This document shows positions 1 to 10,088 of a stretch of DNA of 64,000 bases, in pieces. How positions within the stretch are numbered: position 1 is the stretch's first letter; each line of letters opens with the position of its first letter. A model generated the notes under the pieces. That model saw nothing but the letters and a program-made list of their open reading frames with translations. It was not told the DNA's origin and did no database searches. Where the stretch lies: assembly GCA_002205965.3 (NCBI GenBank), contig NADL03000657.1:1674001-1738000 (forward strand), written 5' to 3'. Source of the stretch: Kappaphycus alvarezii. Taxonomy: Eukaryota; Rhodophyta; Florideophyceae; Gigartinales; Solieriaceae. Both the position numbers and the translations under genes were made by a program.

Positions 1-39
1 TGATACCTCCCAATGGTATGTCCCGTTTTTCTGCAACAT

Positions 40-190
40 GCAGTGCAATCCGATCTATCCCATGGTTTTCCAGACAACCACAATCGACTCAAAAAGGGTG
101 TACCGACACAGTAATGGGGAAGGAACTACGCTCCCTAAAAAGCTACCTTCAGGCCAACCGTCAAGCAGGCCGCATTGGACATGACGGCAG
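40..190 (+). repeat. SINE-like interspersed repeat, copy R1
   Basis: About 140 bp that recurs at 15943-16056, 29076-29246 and, inverted, 24325-24500. Shared blocks include CCATGGTTTTCCAGAC, ATCGACTCAAAAAGGG, a CCGACACAG word and GCCGCATTGGACATGACG. Here it abuts the 3' end of a minus-strand LINE, interrupting that LINE's endonuclease domain after the block HALAYKYEDGT. No A/B box promoter was recognised, so the class (SINE, LTR piece or MITE) is open. Confidence 0.6.
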
Positions 191-2800
191 CTGCGGCGTG
201 CCGTCCTCATACTTGTAGGCCAAAGCATGTTGGCCGCTTGGATCCAAGACGGGCGCGACGTCGACAGAGCGCCGGGAGCAGACCGTACAACGAGTAGATC
301 CGGGGAATAGCGCAATACCGAGACGGATAGCCAGGGCGGCTTTCCACATAGGGGAGGCCATGTACGTACCACGGTGGGGCTGAGGGGGTGGAGAGAAAAC
401 AGATAGAAGGAAGATGTGTGCACGGAGAGGAGCCGTGCTCGGTCGGGTGCTGCAGCAGACAAGAACAACCTGTCAGATTTAGAAAGCATAAGATCAGTTG
501 TTATCCCAGATTGGAGTCTTTCACCGGGGACGGGCGAATAACAACGCTCGAAAAGGAAAGTAGCCGTTAGCGACGAGGACAGCTCCGGATGGCAGGAACA
601 TAGGAGCGAGATTGCAGGCCGGGGGAACTCTTCCAAACGGCGGTCGTGGAAAGTCAGCAGGTTGGAGATAGGGCAGAACAAATCGATTGAAGATGCTGAA
701 TAAGCCGCTTCGGTAATGTCTGACGTTTGCTGGAGACCGAGACCGCCCATTGAAAAGGGGAGAGAGGCCCGAAGCCGGGCCCGATCCGAGCAGGGCAATT
801 GCAATTGGTGGAATGCTTCCCTTTAATTCTGATCGAAGCTGGCGGCGAGTACCGCAGATTGAGTGGCGGGAAGCGTACGTAGCAAGTGCATGACCTTGGA
901 GGCGTTCGCACAGAGGCGGCGTAAGTGGAAAGCCAATTGAGCATCATCCAAATCTCGAAGGGATTGGAAGATACGCTCAACGGAGGTTTGACGTTCTGTA
1001 CAGAACTCGGAAACAAACGGGTTTGAACCAATTGGAGATGTCAGCACAGCAAAGACGGGTTGGATAGAAACGGGGCAGAGAAGCGACAATGGGATGTGGA
1101 AAGGGGAGAAACCGTACAGTTGGATTTTGGACAGGTTAAGCTGGAATCCAAGTGGACCCCTTCGAGCTGGATGAAACGGATGGCGGCAGCGGCTTGGGCA
1201 TACGGAAGGAAAATATTGCTGTCATCTCCATACCATGCATCCAGGGCAGGTGAGAGCTTCTCCTGTAACGAGAGCAAGAGAGGATGAAGAGCCAAGGCAA
1301 AGAGCAAGGGACCGAGGAGATCACCTTGCTGAGTGCCCTCTGAACGACGGACATAGTAGGGGCCGAAAGCCAGGTTTGTAGGAGCATCGTTGCAGGAGTG
1401 TACCCACCGTGCGAGGCCTAGGACATACGTTTGTACGGCTTCAAGAATGCGCTGGCGGAAATGCAATTGAAAGCGTTGTGAGCGTTAGTCTGGACCAACA
1501 CGTGGTCATGGAACTCGGGGCTCTGGGAAGATAACGCACAGAATGAATTATTGCATCGGTGTCGTTCCTGACGCCTACCACCAGCTAATGAGGCAAAAGG
1601 GACGAGCGAATGACGGGGGAAGCATTGTACACCGAGAGCGGGGGAACCATTGTGCACCGAGAGCCTAGGATTTAGGCGCCGGAAGAGAAGCCCGGCAGCG
1701 ATAGGATAGATTCCCCCGCTTGGCTTAGACAGCCCCCGCAAAAGTACGGGCGGCAAACGGGCGGCGGTTCGCCGTTCAAGCGGGGGTTGAGGAACTTTTT
1801 CAGGGCATGAAGGAAATCTCGGCCGGGCGTGACCCCTCATGACGGGCGGAGTAGCACCCGCAGGACCACTGGGGACAGACTATCGTCTCCAGGAGCGGTT
1901 GAAGGGTCCAAGCTATGAATAGCACGGCGGACGTCCGAGACAGAGAACTTAAGCAGTAGTGGCAAACGTTGAGAGGGCATGGAAGTGATAGGACCGGACG
2001 GCAGGGGATGGAGAGAAGCCAATGGTTGAAAGGTAGCTTGCGTGGTGGAGACTGGAGGATCAACTTGGAGAAGGGCTGCGGTGGCCCGGGAAGGGCTACC
2101 CCGGGAGAGGAAACGGCGACATCTGCGAAGGGCGGTGTCAGGGCGGGCGAGGGCGGGAGGGGATGGAATCGGAGAAGGGAAGGCGGAGGAGAACAAGGAG
2201 GTGGCTTCGTCGAAGAGGTCATTATAGAGGCGGTGGAAGCCATGCGGATGAGGTCAACATGGCTGGGGCCATTTTCACAGCGACTGCGGCCAAGAGCGCG
2301 GGGCGGTTGTGTCGGAAAACCAGCTTCGCGATGGCAAGAAGTTCTAGGAGGGCTCGAGTCTTGTGCCCTGGCGAGGGAGCGGGTGTTAACGCGGTACCAA
2401 GCCGCGAAGTATAAGTCGTCGGCCGCGGCTTGGACTGGACGTGGAATGTAGGTGGAACAAGGAAGAGGGCAGAGAGGAGGGAACGGAAGGTGAGAGATGA
2501 CAGAGATGGGTCGGGTAATTGGGATATAGTTGGCGGGTCGGGAGCAGACTGGGAGCTGGACGAAACTGAAACTTGATCGCGGCAGGGAGATTCATGCGTC
2601 AGGATCTATTTCGGTACTGGGGGCGGGAAGTTGTTCAAGAGGACCATATGGGTGGATGTTGGATGGTGTAGCAGTGAGCGTCAGGGAGGGGGCATTCGGA
2701 ACACCGACCGTAATCCAGCCATCTGCTTGAGGCGGGACGGGGGCATTCTGAGTACGGCGGCGTTTGAATCGACCTCCAGCAGCTGGTGGGGGAGGCAGAG
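190..2800 (-). mobile_element. LINE copy 1 (RT + RLE lineage), degenerate, 3'-truncated
   Basis: Decayed LINE coding region read right to left. A proline-rich N-terminal part (about 2790-2000) is followed by reverse transcriptase (about 1900-850) and the start of a C-terminal restriction-like endonuclease domain (about 800-190). Visible RT blocks are KPSGGIYPIA (about 1720), AHNAFNCIS (about 1480), GTQQGDLLGPLLFALALHP (about 1330) and YGDD (1221-1232). Compared with copy 2 (38395-40915), the first catalytic Asp block reads QTNAHNAF instead of QIDARNAF, so that Asp is lost, and many frameshifts and stops break the frame. The C-terminal zinc block is CTVCSRR followed by HALAYK. The element is inactive; it ends abruptly at repeat R1. 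The LINE class is well supported, the clade is not. Confidence 0.82.
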
Positions 2801-2834
2801 GAACTGCCCCAGGAAAAACTACGGGGACTGGAAA

Positions 2835-3310
2835 GTCTGGCGAGGATTTTGCATCAATGCGCCAGGGTGCGGTGGCGAGGATAGACCAAACTGCCCTCGC
2901 ACGTTGGACGCCTATGGTGACCACCTCCTCCGCTGCCTGCACGGCCCCTATAGGAACATTCGTCACGACCGGCAAGTGAATCTTTTGGCTAGGGACCTGG
3001 CCAAAGCTGCCCATCATCCCGTCGTAGAGCCACGAGAGGGCCTCCACCAACGAGACCGGATATCCGGGCAATGGGAAGCCGCGGAGGGACTGCTTCTTCG
3101 ACATCACCTTTGTCAATGCTCTCGCGCCATCGAACAGGAGAGTCAACACGTTCAACCCGTTGACCTCCCTTAACGCAGCCTGAGCCGCGAACACAGAAAG
3201 TATCAACTCTTCATTGCTACTTCCTCTCGAGGCAGACTAGTCCCCATGCCCATATCCACTCTCGGTGGTTGGAAGACACGCTGCGGCGCGCTGGCCTCGA
3301 GCCAGTCTTG
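2835..3310 (+). pseudogene. LINE C-terminal RLE endonuclease fragment (second LINE lineage)
   Basis: Plus-strand remnant of a LINE restriction-like endonuclease domain. The frame gives a zinc block of the form CINAPGCGG, NCPRTLDAYGDHLLRC and then RNIRHDRQVN, the same pattern as the fragment at 55500-56040 (CPKPGCPETLDIHGDHLLHC). After a frame change it continues with TDFFDITFVNALAPSN and NPLTSLNAA, which fits the nuclease core of this domain. A minus-strand open frame overlaps here, but its part right of about 2820 is a shadow. Only the end of the ORF survives, as expected for a 5'-truncated LINE. Moderate to good confidence in the domain, low in the exact limits. Confidence 0.65.
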
Positions 3311-3311
3311 T

Positions 3312-4295
3312 AGACCGGATTAATTAAATTTCTTGGATCCTCCATGCCGACCACTCGTACCAGTTACTTGATGCGCTTTGGAACATACTGTAGGCTAGCC
3401 TATTTTTCAACCATTAAAACACCCCAATTTTTCTCTCGAGCAGGATGTCCCGCAGCGCACTGTATGGCACTGTGCTGTATTTGACGGTGCTTGCAGTGTA
3501 GATTGAGTGTAAAAACTGGCTGAAATTACAGTATTACTGCAGAGTCATGTCACTGCACTGTGCATTACTGTACTGTACGGTACAGTACTCTGGAGATGCA
3601 ATTGGCGGGATGTGGGTTTCTTGCTACTCTGAAGAAGTGTATCGAGTCGATATGACAACTGGCAATGGCAAACAACCCTAGCAGACTACTGTAAAGTCCC
3701 TAACTTGAGCCACAAGTTGTCGACATCGATGCCATTCGAAGGCAATATTTATAAAAAATGTTATTGTTACTTCAGCCTGTGGTACTGCTCAAGAGTGAGC
3801 CTTTCCGGCCATTTCGCCTCCACTTCGCGTTCTCATTGGTTGATGAGAAATCTCGTCAGGTATCTGCGCCTCCCCACGACTCAAGCAGGCAAGATATTTG
3901 CCGTTAGGCCATCCGAGGCCCAATCCAAAACGACACAGGCCACAGACACATCCAGAGCGCCTCCACATGAAATGTTTCGGAATCAGATTTCTTCAGAATC
4001 TGCTATTGGTCATTATGTTTACTATATACTGCAGTACGGTATACCGTTTGACCAAATGCCATATTGCACAAATCATGTACCGCCATGAATAGGCCCTCCT
4101 GACACAACGGCAGCGTTCATTGCAAATCGTTGTCCAAATGTCCCTTCCAGCCTTCGCCACCCCACACCCCTCTGCTCCCTTATCTCTGGTTCCTATCCCA
4201 CCACTTACCTTTCCCCTTTCCCTCATCCTTCCCCCATCTCGCCTCAATCCCAACCTCTCGAACCAGAATCCCTCCAATTCGACCCATCCACTTCC
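3312..4295. other. Intergenic; box motif and TACTGTA-rich stretch
   Basis: No credible gene. It holds one copy of the ATTAAAA/ACCCC box (about 3396-3440) and a stretch (3470-3600, 4027-4050) rich in ACTGTA/TACAGT words, including a perfect palindrome at 3570-3588. The last 150 bp are C/T-rich and probably form the 5' region of the peroxiredoxin gene. Confidence 0.5.
3570..3588. repeat. Perfect 19-bp palindrome
   Basis: GTACTGTAC, a central G, then GTACAGTAC. The two arms are exact reverse complements. It sits in a run of TACTGTA-type words seen in many intergenic stretches of this window. Function unknown. Confidence 0.6.
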
Positions 4296-4303
4296 ATCCA
4301 AAC

Positions 4304-4762
4304 ATGACTGTCTCAGTAGGTCAGCCTGCCCCCGACTTCACCAAATCAGACACAGACGGCACCTCAATCACTCTATCTTCCTTCCAATCGTCCCGTAACG
4401 TCGTCCTCTACTTTTCCAACGGTTCCGGACCCGGTTGCACTGCCCAAAGCTGCTCCTTCCGAGATGCCTCCGAGGATTTTGCCAAACTCGACGCCCAGAT
4501 CATCGCCGTGTCTGCGCAACGCAATTCTTCTGGATTTAAGCAGACAAATCGCTTGCCGTTTCCCGTTATCTCCGATGGCGACCGCTCGCTGCAACGTCTT
4601 TATGGCGTCCCGGCTACTCTGGGACTCATCCCTGGCAGAGTCACTTTTGTTATTGACAAGCAAGGCGTCGTTCGGGAAGTAATTAATTCCCAGTTTGACA
4701 CTGCCAAACATATTAGCACCGCCGCGGAGACCCTTAAGACCATAGAGAATAGTAGTAAATAG
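4304..4762 (+). CDS. Peroxiredoxin, PrxQ/BCP-like
   Basis: Intact 152-residue frame of the AhpC/TSA thioredoxin-like fold. PrxQ/BCP enzymes reduce hydroperoxides through a peroxidatic Cys, resolved by a second Cys and recycled by thioredoxin. Visible: N-terminal VGQPAPDF, active-site segment PGCTAQSCSFRD (both Cys of the PrxQ pattern, about residues 44-49), VISDGDRSLQRLYGV, and C-terminal FVIDKQGVVREV. The start is the first ATG in frame, in the good context CCAAACATGACT. The frame stays open upstream to about 4130 but without ATG, so an N-terminal targeting extension cannot be shown. Oddity: the usual PxxxTxxC signature before the first Cys reads SNGSGPGC, so both the Pro and the Thr are replaced. 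The gene is single-exon and stands alone. Family call confident; activity uncertain. Confidence 0.88.
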   Translation: MTVSVGQPAPDFTKSDTDGTSITLSSFQSSRNVVLYFSNGSGPGCTAQSCSFRDASEDFAKLDAQIIAVSAQRNSSGFKQTNRLPFPVISDGDRSLQRLYGVPATLGLIPGRVTFVIDKQGVVREVINSQFDTAKHISTAAETLKTIENSSK

Positions 4763-5115
4763 TAAACGATGATAAACGGCTTCAGTATCCATCCAAATTG
4801 CCACCTGCGTCATGTACATCACTTGCAACACAGCCCTTCTCCACTTATTCCTCTAGACGCAACTCAATCCGGTACATGGAAAGCTGCAACTGAGTAAGAT
4901 TCACATTGCACTATTACTCATTCTACAACTGGGTAATAGCTGCGCTCCACTCTGGTAAATACCCGATGCCCGTCCTTCTTCCTTCCGCTCACCCTTGCTT
5001 GCACCCGCCGCCCGCCACTTTCCCGACGAGATCGAACCCGGCCGCCGCCACACTCCCTCCACCATTCAGCTTTCCCTTTCCCTCCTCCGCCCCACCCCTT
5101 CCATCCTCTTGTACA

Positions 5116-6743
5116 TCAGTTTCCCCTTCTTCGCGTGCACCTCGGCCCAACTCCACTCTCTCCTCCATCCACATCTCCCGGAGGTGGCCCATGCGCAAAA
5201 ATCACCCTACCATTTACAAAGTCCTTCAACAACACCCTCGCACTTCTCGACGTGTCCGCCCGACCATGATCCGTCATGAACCCTCGCGCTCGCGCATGTG
5301 TTTCCAAAAGCGTCGTCCCTGACACATACCCGTCCTTCGCTTTCAATGACGGGTCCAATTCGGTTGCAACACCCACATGGGACATGTCTGGGAACCGAAT
5401 ACCGTATACAAATGCAAACAATGTGCAGGAATTCGAGACGCAATAAGCGATACAGGCGTGATGTGGTCGCCACGCATCGTGTCGATAGAAAGAACCCCAG
5501 AAATAATCAGTTCGGATTTGGATGACGAAAAGTTGGGAAACACTAATCCTGGGCAATCGCATAAGAGGACGGACGGTGTAAGTATAAGCGTTTGGAAATG
5601 CTTTGTTTTGCCCGGTGTTGATGACACCGCCACCCGTTTGATGTGCGGTGTTGGTGCCAACTGGGTCGCAGAGTCCATCTCTTCCTCGAGACGTGCCTCA
5701 GTGTCTACTTTGGCATCTGACGGTTCAAGTTTGGAATCGGGGGCCGGTGCAAGTTGCGACGACGGGGATTCATCAGAGGTGGGCGCTTGAGCACGGGCCA
5801 CAGTCTCAAGAAGGACGTTGATTGTTGACGACTTCCCACGTTAGGGTAACCACACATTCCTACGACGAGGCGTTGGCTCTCCTGCGTTTGCGGGGCGCAT
5901 CTTTCGAATCCGTGCAAGAGATCGATCAGTTGCTGCGCACCAATTACGCGATCGTCATCTACAATCTCATTAACACTTGCCTTGAAAGCGGAGAAGAACC
6001 TAACGTTCAATCCTCGGGTGCGGAAGTAGCATCCCATTTCGTAATCATAGCCTTCGATAGCAAGTCCGCCTTGTTCAACAATAGCAAATGAGAGCGCCGC
6101 ATTTCAATGGTAACATAGCGATAGAGATCATGGCAGTAGTACAAGAGCGGATTCCTGGCATCAACTATCTGAACGACGACATCAGAGCGTCAACAACGCG
6201 CCAGAGTTGCCGCCAAACCTCCAAGTTTTTCTCAAACGGAGTCATCATGGGACCGCCGATAGTAGCAGACATCTCATGCTCCTGTTCAACATTTGCAATG
6301 GCGCGACGCCAGCGCAAAAACTCGTCCGTTTCTGTCTTCAGCAATTCGTGGGCTGTGGTGTTCTCGTCCCAGCGGGCCTTCTCGGAATCCTCAGCACCTT
6401 ACTGTCCAACTCCCGTCTCTTTTCCTTCTCCACACCATCCAAAGCACCAGGCTCCCTCGCCAAAGGGGTGACAACTACCGTCTGCGGTGCAACAGGGCCT
6501 GGATACCTCTCCGAGGAAAGTCTGCATTGGCGAGAGTGGCATTGAGCATGAGTTCCTCCAGGTCGGTGGCGTCAAGCACAGACTGGAGTTTGGATCTGTC
6601 GTCATGATTGAGGGTGTGACGACCAAGAGCGGCGGCGCGTTGTGCGGCAGGAGTGGTAGCGAGGTTTCTAGACTCTTGTTATCGCGTTCTTGACGGCGTG
6701 CGATTGCGCGGCCGAGGTCAGAGCGTTTTCCTTTGCGTCCCAT
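5116..6743 (-). pseudogene. LSG1-type circularly permuted GTPase, frameshifted
   Basis: LSG1 is a cytoplasmic GTPase that releases the export adaptor NMD3 from the 60S ribosomal subunit. The minus strand gives, in order, the basic N-terminus MGRKGKRSDLGRAIARRQER (from 6743), TPFEKNLEVWRQLWRV, VQIVDARNPLLYY, G4 block LLLLNKADLL (about 6075), RFFSAFKASVNEI, P-loop region VVGMCGYPNVG (about 5850), TPGKTKHFQTL, G3 block LLCDCPGL (about 5550) and the C-terminal ARGFMTDHGRADTSRSAR with LLKDFVNGRVIFAHGPPPG. The G4-G1-G3 order is the hallmark of permuted GTPases. Seven frame changes are needed, near 6675, 6525, 6395, 6200, 6055, 5825 and 5345. Every one corresponds to a single missing base; the 5825 break removes the P-loop Lys codon frame. 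LSG1 is normally essential, so this is either a second, dead copy or a sequence with deletion errors. Family call strong. Confidence 0.85.
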
Positions 6744-6745
6744 GG

Positions 6746-7430
6746 GCAGGAGGGATGGTGGGGCGCGAGGGATTCGGTGTGTTAAAATGGGTCAAAAGGT
6801 GTGGAAGGGATTGGGAACGGTGAATTCAAGAGCCGTCGAATGATGTAGGTTGTGAGAGGAAGTTTGTTGATGTACTCAACGCCGTCGGCGAACTTGTCGG
6901 ACACTCTACTATACAGTGAGAGCGTCACGCGCTTGCAGCGGTCATAAAAGTGACCACATTCCTTACATTAATTAAAATAACCCCAATTTTCTTCCCTTTG
7001 AAGGAAACATTACTGTCGAGTATTTTGGAAATAATTGAGAGGGTCCATCCAACAAATTTTACAATCTTACTGGCACAGGTGCAGCTCAACGATTAGGCAA
7101 CTACAAACCTCCTTAGTGCATTGCCCTTTCCTCATCATTCAAGAATACAAAAACTTCCGTGAGAGCCATTCCAATGTTTTACGGAAGGAAAAGCTAACTG
7201 CAGTCCTTGACTGCTAATATAAAGCCTATCGATAAACAAAGTGCATCAAAGGAGGAAGCAGTGAAGGATTTATGTGAATCAAAGTGAATGAGTTGCCAGT
7301 TATCTTTCCAAACCCATTAAATGCCTGATGGCGTCACCCAAAGCGGCCTGAACACCAAGATTTGGGCCAACCAAGTTGAAAGAGTGGACGCTTATATGAA
7401 CATGATTGCCCTGGCTTCACCGACATCACT
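6746..7430. other. Intergenic; ATTAAAA/ACCCC box
   Basis: No gene seen. It contains the upstream region of the LSG1-like gene and one box motif copy (6948-7002: TGACCACATT, then ATTAAAATAACCCCAATTTT). The rest is unremarkable. Confidence 0.45.
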
Positions 7431-7434
7431 AGCG

Positions 7435-7449
7435 TGACGTCATTATAAA
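7435..7449 (+). promoter_or_regulatory. Candidate core promoter: TGACGTCA followed by TATAAA
   Basis: A palindromic CRE-type octamer TGACGTCA (7435-7442) directly precedes TATAAA (7444-7449). The TATA box would place transcription start near 7475, upstream of the C-rich reading frame at 7535 and of the GH16 copy at 7965. The combination is rare by chance but only sequence supports it. Confidence 0.35.
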
Positions 7450-7534
7450 GCTTGCACCGCACCGCACCAATATCCAAAACTCCTCAGTGTCCATTACCGG
7501 TCAATTCCAGTCTCTCGCTCCAGACAAGTAGCAC

Positions 7535-7901
7535 GATGATGTGTCAACGTCTTCTACATCGACCCTTCAATCTACCTCAAATTCGCCCTTTCGTCACAGG
7601 CCCAATTCTCACATTCCGCTACACTGTTTCAGCCATGGCCCCACAACGCCCCTATCATCATTCCTGTACACCAAACCCGCCAAAAACCCACCCCTCCCTC
7701 CTCCCTTCGCTCCAACCCTCATTCAACAGATTTCCTCCAACCCCCGCCCCGATAATCGCTATGTCCCAAAACCCATCCTTCGAAAATAACCGTCATCGAG
7801 AATCCAACACACTCCTCCACAATGTAGTCCATCGCCAACCCACACATCTTTTCCACCGCCCCCTTACCCTCGTCCCGTTCATGATATCCTCCTTTCTCTG
7901 A
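7535..7901 (+). CDS. C-rich reading frame upstream of the GH16 copy, unrecognised
   Basis: Open from two adjacent ATG codons to 7901, Ser/Pro/His-rich, with no domain I recognise. All three plus frames are nearly stop-free because the DNA is C/T-rich, so openness alone means little. It follows the CRE/TATA pair at 7435-7449 and ends just before the first GH16 exon, so it could equally be the 5' region of that gene. Low confidence as a gene. Confidence 0.2.
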
Positions 7902-7964
7902 TCCTCCCCTCCCCTTGATTCTTTCACCACCGCTTCTGCGGACACCACCCCTCCGTCCCCACTA

Positions 7965-9244
7965 ATGAGCCGATTCCTCGGCTGCGGCTGCACACAACGT
8001 CCGCATTCCGAGCTCGAACCCATCGTCTGGGCGGGTTTTCGCAATGAATGGCGTCGTGTCCCAGAGGTAAGTCCTCGCCAAATCTTCTCTCTGCCGTTTT
8101 TCTCGCAATACTTTGAATTGAATGCCGCACCGTCGTATCCACCAAATGTGTCCGCAACACTGGCTGGCTAACACAGTTCATTCATCCGATTTCATTTCTG
8201 TAACATTTTTTTCCGTCTACTCCGTACTACATCGTCAAGTATAGATTACCGATGAGTTCCGCGGCACACAACTCAATCACAAAAATGGTTTCCTTATTCT
8301 CCCTACTCGTTCGGAACCAAGCCAGGCCTCTTTGTGCCAGGTAATGTATCAACACGAGACCAAGTCTTACACTTAACCGCGAAATGCAATGGCTTACCAC
8401 AGGGCGCACCAACGGGATATGCAAAATGGACCACAGCCGCCATCTGTTCACGTAAGTAATACCTGATCGTTTATACCCAGCCTGGAAGGCTCGGTGGAAC
8501 CTCTTTGCACCATCGTAGACTGACCTGTCCGTGCGAGCTATCCTGCGTTACTGGCCGATCCCCTCCTGTATTGACGAACACAAATTTCGAAATCAAGGTA
8601 AGGCATTGCTGTATGGATACTTTGAATGTTGCTTCCGTGCCAGCAAAACAGCCTTGGCTTCCCGCTTTTGCTTGGTGAATCGCGAAGATGCTGCTGATGT
8701 GGAAGTCGATGTTTTCTCATACTCTTCCATTGGAAGCATAAGGAATTGGTTTACATGGATGCACGCTTTTCTCAGACAACTGATGGCGGGGAGGTTCACG
8801 AGGTAAGCCATCCATTGAAGAAGGTTATCTTTGACATGCCGGAGAGCCCGGTCACGGTCGGTATCGATTGGACCCCGGATTACTTAAAGACCTACGTCGA
8901 TGGACATATGATTCGGCATTTAGAGAATAAGTAAGTCAAGGCCTGAATATTGCATAGCCCTCTTGTCCATGGTACATCTTGCGCGGACCTTGCTAAGATT
9001 AGTATATTTTGGACTTTAATTCTAACTTGATAGGTCTGATTGCCGTTTGTTGTTGATAATTAGACATTGGCACTCTCCAATGCGCGTTTCCTTCAAGCTG
9101 GAAACGGTACCGGAGGATTTCGGCATGCCAGAGCACAGGGACCTTGGAGAACGGGAGAATTTTGAAATATACTACATCAGGGCATGGCACCGATACCCGA
9201 CTACACAGCAAAAAAGTGCCCCGGGAATTGAAGAGTTTAAATGA
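7965..9244 (+). pseudogene. GH16 glycoside hydrolase copy, four exons, frameshifted, catalytic Glu lost
   Basis: GH16 enzymes cleave beta-glucans or galactans such as agar and carrageenan. Four exons can be followed: 7965-8066, 8245-8451, 8598-8930 and 9064-9244, separated by introns with GTAAGT donors and AG acceptors (178, 146 and 133 bp). The joins restore family blocks: RRVPE/ITDEFRGTQLN, TTAAICSR/KALLYGYFE and HLENK/HWHSPMRVSFKLET. Inside exons, two breaks remain: in an A-run at about 8275 (LNHK to WFPYS) and near 8730 (SSIG to KHKELVYMDARF); each is one missing base. The GH16 catalytic signature ExDxxE reads EVDVFS (8702-8719), so the acid/base Glu is Ser. It matches the intact gene at 10788-11759 along its length, for example IDWTPDYLKTYVDG against its counterpart. 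A decayed relative, not a functional enzyme. Confidence 0.8.
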
Positions 9245-10085
9245 GACCACTTTGACCTCCGCATAGTACCGGCAATTGTTTATTCTCGATTTTTCCTTCA
9301 AGCAGCAAGCAGGAGATGGTCTCATGTCTGCGTTTATAGCATTTTGTGTATACTGTACTGTAGATACCGGGGATCGCATTAGATGCGACGGAGGTCTGTA
9401 CTATGAACGAGGTTGGCTACTCCAGCCTGAGATTCAGGAATATGTTAGTTGAGGCCTATGTTTCAGGATGCCGCTGGGAGGGTTTGCGTGCATGTAGGGT
9501 ACTCTCAGCGTCCTGTACAGGAGCACGACAAGATAATGTTAACTTTTTCAAACTTTGGAGTTTGCAATTTGCGAAATTCAGCGTGATTCATGCCTTAAGA
9601 GTACAAACATGCCACAATATTGCGTTTCAACTTTTCGTCAGATTTTGCTATGCTATATACCAGACTGCCGCAACAGAGTATTCCTCAAGTCTAAGAAAAG
9701 CACCCAAAAACATTCCTCCCTTGGGCCGAGTACCGCATTCTATCAGCAGTAGATCCCAATTTGCCAATCTCAATTAGATGCCCCTAAATATTGTCAGACA
9801 TTTTGGCCTCACACTGCTTCACGTTACGAAGAATCTCATTGCAGCCATACTTGGCACCTGAGCTTCAATGACTGGGCATTTCTATCATGAACAGCTCGGT
9901 TCTTTATGCTTGACATCCAAGAGCCCTTCCCCGTCGTTTTTACCGTCGCGCCCATTGAATGAAAGAATGTCGAAGTCAACGCCAGTTTTCGAACTGTCGA
10001 ACGTGATGTTCATTCAGTTGCCACTCACGGTTATTTCCCTCAAGACGGCCCCGAAACTTGTATCAGTTTGTGCGCATCGCAAATT
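9245..10085. other. Intergenic between GH16 copy and small gene
   Basis: A 3' region with TACTGTA words (GTATACTGTACTGTAGATAC near 9348) and open frames of no recognisable type. A minus-strand block near 10070-9900 reads FGAVLREITVSGN and then, after a stop, FDILSFNGRDGKNDGEGL; it looks protein-like but I cannot place it. Confidence 0.35.
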
Positions 10086-10088
10086 CAT

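Noticed and set aside
2592-3206. 204-residue minus-strand open frame
   Set aside because: Its part left of about 2820 is LINE N-terminal sequence, but the rest lies antisense to a convincing plus-strand endonuclease zinc block, so the whole is not one protein.
4130-4303. N-terminal extension of the peroxiredoxin
   Set aside because: Open in frame but without ATG and C/T-rich; more likely the 5' untranslated region.
4373-4831. 152-residue frame opposite the peroxiredoxin
   Set aside because: Antisense shadow of a clear gene.
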